Source: Allomyces macrogynus ATCC 38327 (Eukaryota; Blastocladiomycota; Blastocladiomycetes; Blastocladiales; Blastocladiaceae). Taken from it: DNA of 31,797 nt. Made by a program: the position numbers and the translations under genes. Below, piece after piece: positions 1 through 8,213 of the stretch. The stretch's first letter is position 1; every line of letters starts with the position of its first letter. The notes under the pieces were generated by a model that made no database searches, was not told the origin of the DNA, and worked only from the letters and a program-made list of their open reading frames with translations. The stretch covers positions 1,167,829 through 1,199,625 of the forward strand of contig GG745338.1 in NCBI GenBank assembly GCA_000151295.1, read 5' to 3'.

Positions 1-666
1 GATGGTTTGCCTGATTTGATGGGACTTGCATACGAGAGTGAAGCAATGGGGTGCCTTGGGTAGCTCGCCACAAACTGCTTTCATCACTGGCTTGTCCAGC
101 GCACAAGGCACACGCAGAACTGGACGACTTGATCTCACCATGCCGGCCCGCCAGCGCCTGCGTGTCGGGACGTTCCAGTTCGTGCAAAACAGCCTAATAT
201 ATGTATGGATGGGCACACGCGGCATGTGGAACAAAAGAGACATGGGCACAGAACAATGGCGTTGGCCGCGATCGCAGACAAGCGACATACGCGGTCGGTG
301 TGCACGTGCGTTGCCTTGAATCGTGCCGGTCGCACGGTGAGGTCGGCAGCGATCTCGGCCACGACCGCCGCCGATGCAGCTACTTCCTTGGCGCTTGTCG
401 TCGCGCGGCACATCCATGCCGCTGGCGGCCGGCAAGCGGGACGATCGGCGCGTCCCTGGAGCGCACTCCTGGCGAAGCGTGGCCGGACCGCACGGGCACG
501 AGCTGTTTCGGCGGAGAGGTCGGACGCGGCAGCCAGCGGCCATGTGCCAGCTGGACGCAAAGCGCCCGACTGGCGCTCGTCAATCGGCTTGGCGCGACAC
601 TCGTCGTCGGTTCTCTTCCTCCTCCCTCCCCTTCCCTCCTCTCTCTCTGTATCTCTCCCTCTCCCC
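1..666. other. Non-coding flank, nothing recognised
   Basis: This is the downstream flank of the Kre9-like gene. It has open frames on both strands, but their translations are Arg/Ala/Pro-rich with no family features, as expected by chance in GC-rich DNA. A pyrimidine-rich stretch lies at about 610-665. I see no gene here. Confidence 0.5.
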
Positions 667-2270
667 TCACGGCGCCGGCGGCGCCTCCGCGACCTTGCCC
701 AACCCGGACCCCGCCCCATTTCCGTTCCCACTCAGCGGACTCGGCCCGTGGATCGACATTCGCGCGCCGGCATTCGTCGGCGACGCCGGTGCCGGCCGCA
801 GCACGACTGGTGCGCCCGCCGAAGGCGCCGCACTACTCGCAATCGACGCCTGGGACCTGCACAACCACCCCCACCCGCGGAAACTCCCCAAGCGACGCAT
901 GTGACCGACCCAGCGACCCCCTGGGACTTCCCCGGCCCACCCAGACTGACCAGCGACGTCTGCGACTTGCCCGCAGGCCCGAGCGACGCGAGCGACGCGG
1001 CGTCGGCGCGCAGCGCGGCGAGCCGCGCGCTCGACGTGGTGGTCGCGGGCGGTGGGGCCGAGGTCGCGACGAACACGACGGGTTCGCCCGACTCGGGCGA
1101 GGCCACGGGTAAGAGCCCGAGATTCGCCATCATCGTGTGCAGGTCGGCGTCGTCGTCGGAGTGGTCGAGCGGGTGCTTGAGCGCGGCCTTGAACGTGTTG
1201 GCCAAGATGATTGCGTCGGTCGAGGAGATCGCGCCGACGGGTGGGGGCACCGACGAGGTCGAGGGCCGCGGCGCCGGGACCGCCGCAGATGCGGTCGCTG
1301 CGGCAGGGGCTGTGGCCGCTGGCGGCGGCGGCGGGACCGACTTGAGCGAGGTGCCGAGCTGCGTCGGCGTGCAGGAGGTGCGCGGCGCCGACGCGAGGAC
1401 GGCGACGGCGAGGTCGTGGCGTTTCCGGCGCCGGTGGTGGTGCACGACGGCGAGCCCGATGGCGAGGATCGTGATCATCGCCGAGACAGCAATTAGCGCG
1501 ATTTGCAGGGGGGTTAAGCTGCGGGACGAGGTTTTCGGTGCGGGGTCGGCGATGCGCGGCTCGCTGGCCGCGGTTGGGATCGAGGGCGGGGCCGTGGCTG
1601 CGTGCGGGAGCGGCGGGGCCGTCGTGGAGGTGCTCGAGGTGGCCGTGGAGGTGGTCGTTGGCGGAGCTAAATCGACGACGACGAGGAGGAGGTCAGTTGA
1701 TCGAGCATGCTCGGATTAAACACCACCACCACCACTGAGAAAAAACAACGTACGCAGCACGGTCACGTCAACCCCACGACCCGCAAACGGCACCGCTTCC
1801 GGGACACCCCCCAGCGGGACGACAACGTAGTTATATCTGCCGGCCAGCACCGCTTTCGGATCGACCGTCACGTCCCTCGACTCGACGGCCGTCTTGACGC
1901 CCATGGCGAGCGGCACGCATGCCGACGCGTCGGCCGGACATAAGTACAGATCAATCGCACCCGCCGCAGCAAACGGCGACCACTGCGAGTTCCACGTGAC
2001 GCGCACCGGTTGGCCCGGCACGATTTTCGTCTCGGCCGTCGGCGCCTCGCGGTTGCCCGCGTTGTGCGGGCAGTAGGGCGTGTTCGGGTTGCCAGACGCC
2101 ATGCACGCCGCGTAGGCTGTGCCGGTCGAGTCGGTCATGAGGACGGCCGGCGTGGAGGTCGCAGCGGCGGCAGCGGGGGCGTCGGTCGAGGGCGAGGGCG
2201 ACGTGGACGAGACTAGGGCGAGGAGAGAGAGGGCGATGGTCAGGAACCACGTTGGTTCAGGACCATCCAT
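667..2270 (-). CDS. Kre9/Knh1-like type I membrane protein (putative cell-wall or sensor protein)
   Basis: Exon 1 is 2270-1754 and exon 2 runs from 1666 leftwards. The 87-nt intron (1753-1667) has a GTACGT 5' site, an AACTGAC branch motif and a TTTAG end, and the phases match. Residues 3-22 form a signal peptide, followed by a Ser/Ala/Pro stretch. Residues about 83-153 form a beta-rich module (VPGQPVRVTWNSQW, then LYLCPADASAC, then AGRYNYVVV) that resembles the Ser-Thr-rich GPI-anchored Kre9/Knh1 domain. Four cysteines (56, 67, 111, 118) could form two disulfides. A Thr/Ser/Pro stalk and a transmembrane helix (about 226-247) followed by HHHRRRKRH give an outside-N, inside-C topology. The cytosolic tail is acidic, then Ser/Ala-rich. 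The C-terminus is uncertain. Read straight through, the frame turns Arg-rich after about 905 and stops at 732. A second small intron (about 905-850) would join a better frame stopping at 667. The membrane helix replaces the GPI anchor usual in the family. The fold call is inference from pattern. Confidence 0.68.
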
Positions 2271-3712
2271 AGTACATGGCGAGAAGATGCAGCAGCGTAC
2301 TTGCAGCAGCCTTCGCGGGCCGCGCCATCATCATCGCCGTCGTCGCGGCCATCATGGCGACGAGAACCGTTTGAAGCAACCGGCCACGCACGCTGCGTCT
2401 GCCAGACACAGTTCGAGACCGACCGCGACTGGGTTCGCTGGACGAGGGCGTCCGCGGTGCGGGCGATGCGGGCAATGGAGAGCGCATCGCAGCGGAGAGG
2501 AAGAGGAGCAAGTTGCGCACGCGCAGCGCGGCGCACAATGGCAAATAAGTGGCACGGGGCGCGCCGCTGGCAGTTGGCGGCGACGGGCGGCGCACTTGCG
2601 ATGCGCGAGAGCGGTCGCGGCGAGCCAGCCACAGGGCCAAAGGTGGGGTGCTGGCGGATGCAGGGTCGTGCAGGACTGGCACGCGTGGACGTTTTGGAGA
2701 CGGGCGGTTCAGGAGCGAGAACAGGGACTCCGAACCAGAGCAGCGCGGACGTGTGCGCGTCGACGTCGGCCGAGTAGCAGCAAGGCCGGAAGAGTGGGTT
2801 CGGCGAGGGCACGGCGGAGCAGCGCGGCGGAGCGTTGGTCGGCGAGGCCCGGACGTTGCAAAGTGGCCCACTTGCCTGCTTGTCGAGCGACCAGGTCGTG
2901 TTGCAGGCGAGGCGGCGCGTGCTGGGAATGGGTGCGGCGAGCGGGAGCAACGGCAAAGGCGCGGTCCGGGAACGGGAGACGGGGCCACGGCCTTGGCTTC
3001 GCGAGTGGAGCGAGAGCTTGGCAGCGGGTGCGGCAAGCAACGGCGCGCAGTGGTTCTCGCAGCTGGCAGCAAGGTCGATGGTCGGTGCAGTGCTGTGGGT
3101 CTCACGCAGCGCAGTGTTGTCGGTTGCGGGTTGCAGGATCGGGTCGGTTCACCACCACCAAGCAGTCGGGGCAGGCCGCGCGTCGGGACTGAACGAGAGG
3201 ACGGCGGGCGGCGCGCGCGTGCAGCGAGAAAGGTGTGGCCGAGAAAGGAACAGACGAGAGGCGGAGGAGAGAAAAAGGGGACGGGCGCGCGTGCGGCGGT
3301 GGGGCCGCCGCCAATCTCGGCCATGGCGGGTGGCCGTTGCAGCGACAAAACTGAGTTTTCGCTTGTGGGCTGCTGTTTCGCGAGTGCTTTGGTGTCCTGC
3401 CCACCGTTCCCGCTCTCCTTTCGCGAAACACCTCGAAACACCTCGTCATGCACCGTCATCCCAGCACAGAAAAAGCTACACTGGCCTTTGCCGAGACCCC
3501 TCAGCGCTGTCGTGGATGGAGTCGCCATCATGCGCGCCGCGGTGCGCCGGCCGGTCCCGTCGATGTCCACAGTCGCGGCTCGCCAACAACCCCACCAGCC
3601 TGCACCGAGCCTGCCTCTGTCATTACCCCAAGTCCCTGCTTGCTCGCGTGTCGATCGAGCAGCTCCTCCTCCGTGCGACAAAAACCATGTACATGTTGGT
3701 CGTGGACGCGGA
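2271..3712. other. Intergenic stretch with no supported gene
   Basis: About 1.4 kb lies between the start of the Kre9-like gene and the stop of APS3, both on the minus strand. It should hold the Kre9-like promoter and leader and the APS3 3' end. Long frames are open on both strands (for example minus 2257-3771 and plus 2549-3718), but their translations are Arg/Pro/Ala-rich, lack hydrophobic cores or motifs and overlap each other. I regard them as composition artefacts. Confidence 0.5.
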
Positions 3713-3919
3713 TCATGACCTTGACCGGCCAGCGCGCGGGAAGGCCGAGACGGCGGCGGCCGCGGCAGCACCGAGCCCAGACGCGACCGTGGCCTTGGAG
3801 GCCTTGGCGTGCGCCATGGTCGCCTTGTAGTTGGCGACGATGGCGGTGACCGACGTTTCGAGCACGAGACCCGCCTGGATCATTTCGGCGAGGACTGGGT
3901 TGACGTTGGTGCGACGCGG

Positions 3920-3986
<67 letters not shown>

Positions 3987-4678
3987 GGAGCGAAGTAATG
4001 AGCGGACATGGGCTCGGATTCAGCTTGGACTGAGACCAGTCGTGCGCGCGCAGTCGCTCGCGGCCGAACGGCCCTCTCGCACATCGACCAAGTGAGACAT
4101 GGCGACGTACCAGCGTGCGCGTCGTCAAAGTGGAAGACAAGGTCGAGCTCGCATACGTTGGGTCCGAGCGCTGCGTCCATGGCTTCGACCAGCACTTGAA
4201 TCAGGTCGAGAATGGCCAGCTCCGACTCGGCTGCGTCGACAACCATGGCAAAGCACAGCGTCGCGTAGATGCGGTAGACGACGGTCAGGTGCAGTGGCGC
4301 GCCCGTTGGCCGCGTCGACGTGGCTGCGGTCAAGGGCAGCAGCGCAGCGAGCGCCGCGTCCGTGTCGCGTGCAGAGGCCGAGGCGTGGTGTGGTGCTGCG
4401 GTGGTGGTGGCGCGCGGGCTGCCCGTATCGTCGTCGTCGAAGTCGTCGTCGTCGCCGTTGGTGCCCTCTTGGCCGTTGCGCGCATCATCGCGGTCGACGG
4501 CCACGGGGACGGCGGCCGAGCACGGGTCGAGAAAGTTGCAGGCGTCTTTTGGGCGCGCAAGCACGAGGTCGGCAATGGTGCGCAACAGCAGGGCTTGGTG
4601 GCGCGTGCCGACGCGGCCGTAGAACTTGACGAGCCGCGGCTTGCCCGCGGTGTTGAAGGCGAGCACGGCGTGGATCAT
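3713..4678 (-). CDS. APS3: AP-3 adaptor complex sigma subunit
   Basis: This is the small subunit of the AP-3 coat, which sorts cargo from Golgi or endosomes to the vacuole or lysosome. Exon 1 is 4678-4111 and exon 2 is 3894-3713. The 216-nt intron (4110-3895) starts GTACGT and ends CCAG. Splicing restores FHFDDAHAVLAEMIQAG, which aligns without gaps to the family's FHVDKVHNILAEM region. The start MIHAVLAFNTAGKPRLVKFY is the classical sigma-3 N-terminus, so the ATG at 4678 is preferred over the in-frame ATG at 4828. Other hallmarks are CNFLD, VVYRIYATLCFAMVVDAAES and ELAILDLIQVLVEAMD. Two things are odd. About 85 extra residues rich in Asp, Ala and Thr sit between CNFLD and VVYRIYA, where family members have a short loop. 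The intron also has a length divisible by three, no stop, and a long GA repeat. Product length is about 249 residues against roughly 165-195 in relatives. Confidence 0.93.
3895..4110 (-). other. APS3 intron, stop-free and divisible by three
   Basis: The boundaries are GTACGT at 4110 and CCAG at 3895. The length is 216 nt, and the host frame reads through without a stop. Retention would insert 72 residues containing a Ser-Leu repeat encoded by the microsatellite. Confidence 0.85.
3922..3984. repeat. (GA)n microsatellite, about 31 units
   Basis: This is an uninterrupted run of GA dinucleotides, CT on the transcribed strand of APS3. It lies inside the intron between the 5' splice site and the 3' end, where the CT run could act as a polypyrimidine tract. 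Confidence 0.98.
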
Positions 4679-5967
4679 CGTCGAGTGTGGTGGGCCGTGG
4701 TGTGGGGCGGCATGCGGCGGTGCGGACGCGACCAGCGGCTCACCTGCACTGAGCGACACACGTGGGGAGCGTGACTTGCACGTTGCTGAATCCACCGCCC
4801 TCTCACCGCGCACAACCAACGCGGTCACATCTCGAGCTCAGGACGGCTGCTGCCGTTTGGCGGTCGCCTCACCGCATGGCGCAGGCTTGACATAACCTTT
4901 GACCACCAACACCGGTCACTGCAACGTCGTCGTCGACACCAACACCACGCTGAGACGACGTCCTACTCCTCCAGTACTGCAAGCTCGCGCAACCTTGCCC
5001 TCGTACGCACCGGCTGCTCCACACTCTGCATCGTGCCGCTGGCCCGCTGTACTCCACGAACCCGCCACGAACAGGGCCCGGATTTGTACCGGTGAACCAC
5101 CGCAAAGCACACGTGGAGGTGAACAGGATTCGCGCCCAACTGCGCGCGCAACGTTGGCGTGCACTGCGTCGTGCCTTGCGGCGTTCCCACCGACAGCACG
5201 CGGGCGGCAAGCGGGAAGCAAAGGAAACGGTGTGAAGCGTGTTGACCAGTTCGCTCTGGGCGGGACATGCTCGTCCTCTAGCCGCGCCGTAGTGTGTGCG
5301 TGCAAAAGAGTGCCGCGCACGCTTCCACCAGCTATCCGGTGCACCACGTTCACGGTCGTGCATGTGCATGCTCGTCTGGGCGCAGGTTTCGGGTGAGCCT
5401 GCGCTGCTGTGCTGATGCGGTCGGGTCCCTTCCCTGCTGGGCTTCCCCGTTTTCCTTCCGGCACTTTCCCTTGCGCCGCTCGCGCTGCCGCCACGCGCTG
5501 ATCACCGAACCGGCACGCGGTGGCCGTGGGTCCAGTCCTGCGCGACTCGGCCATAAATACCCCACATCACGCCCGCCGCCCCCCGACCCGGTCCTCACCT
5601 CCAACCTGTGTTCCTTCCCCCCCCACCCTCGCTCTTATTTATTCCCCGCTCACGCTCGCGTATTGACTCGGCCGCCACGCGCACCACGTACCAAACCATT
5701 CCTTGATCCCGCACGCCGCTGCCGCTGCCGCTGCCCGCCCGCCACCGTCGCCGCCGCCGATTACTGGTCTTCGCGCCGACTTTGCGTGGCTCGACCAACG
5801 AAAAAACCATTCTCAACCCGTTTCATCACCCGCGCGTCGACGCTACTGCTGCTGCTGCGCGCCGCCTCGGTCGATCCCGCCATTCGAACTGCGCCGCCGC
5901 CGACGTCTCCAGCCGGCCTCCGCCTTTTTCTTTCTCGTCGCGCTCGCGCTCCCTTTTTCTCTCCGCC
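4679..5967. promoter_or_regulatory. Divergent promoter region of APS3 and UAP1
   Basis: About 1.3 kb separates the two start codons, and no coding frame in it looks real. On the UAP1 side there is a TATA-like ATAAATA at 5553-5559, followed by C-rich and pyrimidine-rich DNA typical of a leader, and a second T/A stretch (CTTATTTATT) around 5631-5642. Start-site positions cannot be fixed from sequence alone. Confidence 0.4.
5553..5559 (+). promoter_or_regulatory. TATA-like element
   Basis: ATAAATA stands out in otherwise GC-rich DNA about 400 bases upstream of the candidate UAP1 exon 1 ATG at 5968. The assignment rests on motif and position only. Confidence 0.3.
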
Positions 5968-6071
5968 ATGCCTCTGCCCCAAATGCCGCCCGCCGTCGCC
6001 TCCTGGACCCGCTCGCTGATCTCGCTCTTCCGCAAGCCGCAACTGACGGGGCTGTTGCGGTCGGTCAAGCG
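5968..6071 (+). CDS. Candidate upstream first exon of UAP1, or a 48-codon upstream ORF
   Basis: An ATG in good context (CTCCGCCATGC) opens a short frame. Read without splicing it stops at 6114 as a 48-residue peptide with a hydrophobic end. But AAGCG|GTACGT at 6071/6072 is an excellent local-type 5' splice site, and CTCCTCTAG ends at 6200. Joining 6071 to 6201 keeps the frame open through to the UAP1 ATG at 6226. The result is a 43-residue extension on UAP1 rich in Arg, Ser, Leu and Lys and free of acidic residues, so presequence-like. Either reading could be right. As an unspliced upstream ORF it would instead reduce UAP1 translation. Confidence 0.45.
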
Positions 6072-6225
6072 GTACGTGCAGATCGTGCTCCTGATGTTCA
6101 TGTTCACGGGCTGAAGCACGCAGCGCCAGTCCCTTCTGTGCGTGTTTCATTGATCATCGTCGCTCATCACCGCACCCGTTCTCGCGCACCTCTCCTCTAG
6201 CGGATCGGCCACGTCTTCGACCGCC

Positions 6226-7692
6226 ATGGCCGACGTGAACATTGACGAGCTGCGCGCCAAGTTCGAGGCCGCCGGACAAGGCCACGTCTTTGCCTTTTTC
6301 GAGTCGCTCACCTCCGAGGAACAAGCCATGCTGATCGCGCAGCTGCTCGCAATCGATCCGGACCGCGTGAACCGTATCCACGCCAACGCCATGGCGGCGT
6401 CGCACATTGACGCGTCGGCAACGACCATCGAGCCGTTGCCCGCCGACGTCTACCTCGACGCCGAGCACGCTGACGCCGCACAGCTCGCCGAGTTCCGCGC
6501 GATCGGGATGCAGGCGATCAAGGACGGGAAAGTCGGTGTGCTGCTCATGGCCGGTGGGCAGGGCACGCGGCTCGGTTCGTCGGAACCTAAAGGCTGCTAC
6601 GATATCGGCCTGCCGTCGGGGAAATCGCTCTTCCAGCTGCAGGCCGAGCGACTGCACAAGCTGCAGACGCTCGCTGGCGGCGTTTTGCCGTGGTACGTGA
6701 TGGTCTCGGGCCCGACGCGCGCCGCGACCGTCGCGTTCTTTGAGAGCCACAACTTCTTTGGGCTCGACCGCAAGAACGTGCACTTCTTTGCGCAGGGCAC
6801 GCTCCCGGCGCTCACCGACGACGGCAAAATCTACCTGGCCTCCAAGGGGGTCGTGGCCGAGGCACCCGACGGCAACGGCGGCGTCTACGCGGCGCTCGAG
6901 ACGGCCGGGATTCTCAAGCACATGAAGGACAACGGCGTCGAGTACATTCACGCCTACTGCGTCGATAACTGTCTCGTCAAGGTGGCCGACCCGGTGTTCC
7001 TCGGGTTCAACATTGCGCGCGGCGCGGATGTCGGCGCCAAGACCGTGCATAAGGTCGACCCGGACGAACCTGTCGGCGTCGTGTGCCTGCGCAACGGGAA
7101 ATACGGTGTCGTCGAGTACTCGGAGATCCCGAAAGACGTGGCCGAGGCGCGGAAACCCGACGGCGCGCTGAGCCTGTCGTCGGCTAATATCGCCAACCAC
7201 TTCTACACGCGCGCGTTCCTCGAGCGCGTCAAGGAACTGGAAGACCAGTTGCAGTACCATGTCGCGCACAAGAAGATTGCGCACGTGGATCTCACCACGG
7301 GCGAGACGATCAAGCCCGACAAGCCGAACGGCGTCAAGATGGAACTCTTCATCTTTGATGTCTTCCCGTTCTGCGACAAATTTGCCGTCTTCGAGGGCGT
7401 GCGCAAGGATGAGTTCTCGCCGCTCAAGAACAAGGACGGGCCCGACTCGCCGGCCACATCGCGCCGCGATATCTTGGACCAGCACCGCAGGTTCCTGGCG
7501 GCCGCGGGCGCGACCGTCGAGGGCGACGAGGGGGTCGAGATTTCGCCGCTGGTCTCGTACGGCGGCGAGGGGCTCGAGACCTACAAGGGCAAGACGCTCA
7601 CGGGGCCCATGCACCTCGAGCCGGAGCCAGTGGCCGCGGCTGCTGCTGAGGAGAAGAAGGTGGTGGAGGAGGAGGCGAAGGTGGAAGCGTAA
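6226..7692 (+). CDS. UAP1: UDP-N-acetylglucosamine pyrophosphorylase
   Basis: This cytosolic enzyme makes UDP-GlcNAc from UTP and GlcNAc-1-phosphate. UDP-GlcNAc is the donor for chitin, N-glycans and GPI anchors. It is one uninterrupted frame of 488 residues, close to the 475-520 usual for eukaryotic UAP. The nucleotide-binding signature LLMAGGQGTRLGSSEPKG lies at about 106-123. Further family blocks are YDIGLPSGKSLFQLQAERL, WYVMVSGPT, DGNGGVYAAL, EYIHAYCVDNCLVKVADP, GVVCLRNGKYGVVEYSEI, NIANHFY, PNGVKMELFIFDVFPF and DEFSPLKN, with SPLVSYGGEGLE near the end. The tail is an Ala/Glu/Lys/Val-rich low-complexity stretch. The ATG at 6226 (GACCGCCATGG) is a strong start and gives a normal-length enzyme. 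An upstream exon (5968-6071) may add 43 residues in frame. Confidence 0.97.
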   Translation: MADVNIDELRAKFEAAGQGHVFAFFESLTSEEQAMLIAQLLAIDPDRVNRIHANAMAASHIDASATTIEPLPADVYLDAEHADAAQLAEFRAIGMQAIKDGKVGVLLMAGGQGTRLGSSEPKGCYDIGLPSGKSLFQLQAERLHKLQTLAGGVLPWYVMVSGPTRAATVAFFESHNFFGLDRKNVHFFAQGTLPALTDDGKIYLASKGVVAEAPDGNGGVYAALETAGILKHMKDNGVEYIHAYCVDNCLVKVADPVFLGFNIARGADVGAKTVHKVDPDEPVGVVCLRNGKYGVVEYSEIPKDVAEARKPDGALSLSSANIANHFYTRAFLERVKELEDQLQYHVAHKKIAHVDLTTGETIKPDKPNGVKMELFIFDVFPFCDKFAVFEGVRKDEFSPLKNKDGPDSPATSRRDILDQHRRFLAAAGATVEGDEGVEISPLVSYGGEGLETYKGKTLTGPMHLEPEPVAAAAAEEKKVVEEEAKVEA

Positions 7693-8213
7693 GGAAGCCG
7701 TCGTGGGGTCGACGCGGTGTCGGGCCCCGCGCGCTGGACTGCGATTGAAATAGGCGAAAACCACCGTTTCAGGTTGTGAAAGAGAATAGTGGTTGGGTCG
7801 AGTAAGCGAGCGGAAATCGTTTCTGTATCATATTCGAAATATCTACCATAATTGCGAACACGGCTTGCTTTGGGGACAGTTTGAGAGGGAACGGAGCAGA
7901 TATCACAATCATTAATCAGTTTCGTGTATGGAAATTCTCCTGACGCGGGCATCGAGACTTGCACGACGTGGTGTGAAGGCGAGACGCCAGCTCAGCTTAG
8001 CAGATGCAGGAGGGACTCACGTGTCGTGCGTGACTTGCACGCGGCATGATCCACCGCATCACTACCGCAACCGTCGCGGCCGACCGACCGACCGACCAGC
8101 CGGCCAACGACAAGCGCGGCTGCGGCCACAACGACCGTTGGCCGACTGCACCGTGTAGCGCGCGCCATGGCCTGCCGCCCCACGCTCTCCACGACAAGCA
8201 ACTTGCCGCAAAG
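7693..8213. other. UAP1 3' flank and FNIP-like 5' flank
   Basis: The first part (about 7740-7930) is clearly more A/T-rich than the surrounding genes and probably carries UAP1 3'-end signals, though no single site can be fixed. The second part includes a CCGA tetranucleotide run at 8080-8096 and leads into the FNIP-like start. An in-frame ATG at 8046 would add 56 residues to the FNIP-like protein, but they look non-coding. Confidence 0.4.

Noticed and set aside
205..1719. 504-codon plus-strand frame
   Set aside because: It is antisense to the Kre9-like exons. Its Ala/Gly-rich and Arg-rich runs mirror the real gene's codons.
2257..3771. 504-codon minus-strand frame between the Kre9-like gene and APS3
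   Set aside because: The translation is low-complexity Arg/Pro/Ser/Ala, several other frames are open over the same DNA, and no motif or credible splice structure is present.
6154..7764. 536-codon minus-strand frame opposite UAP1
   Set aside because: It is the antisense shadow of UAP1, with a composition dominated by Arg, Val, His and Leu and no family match.
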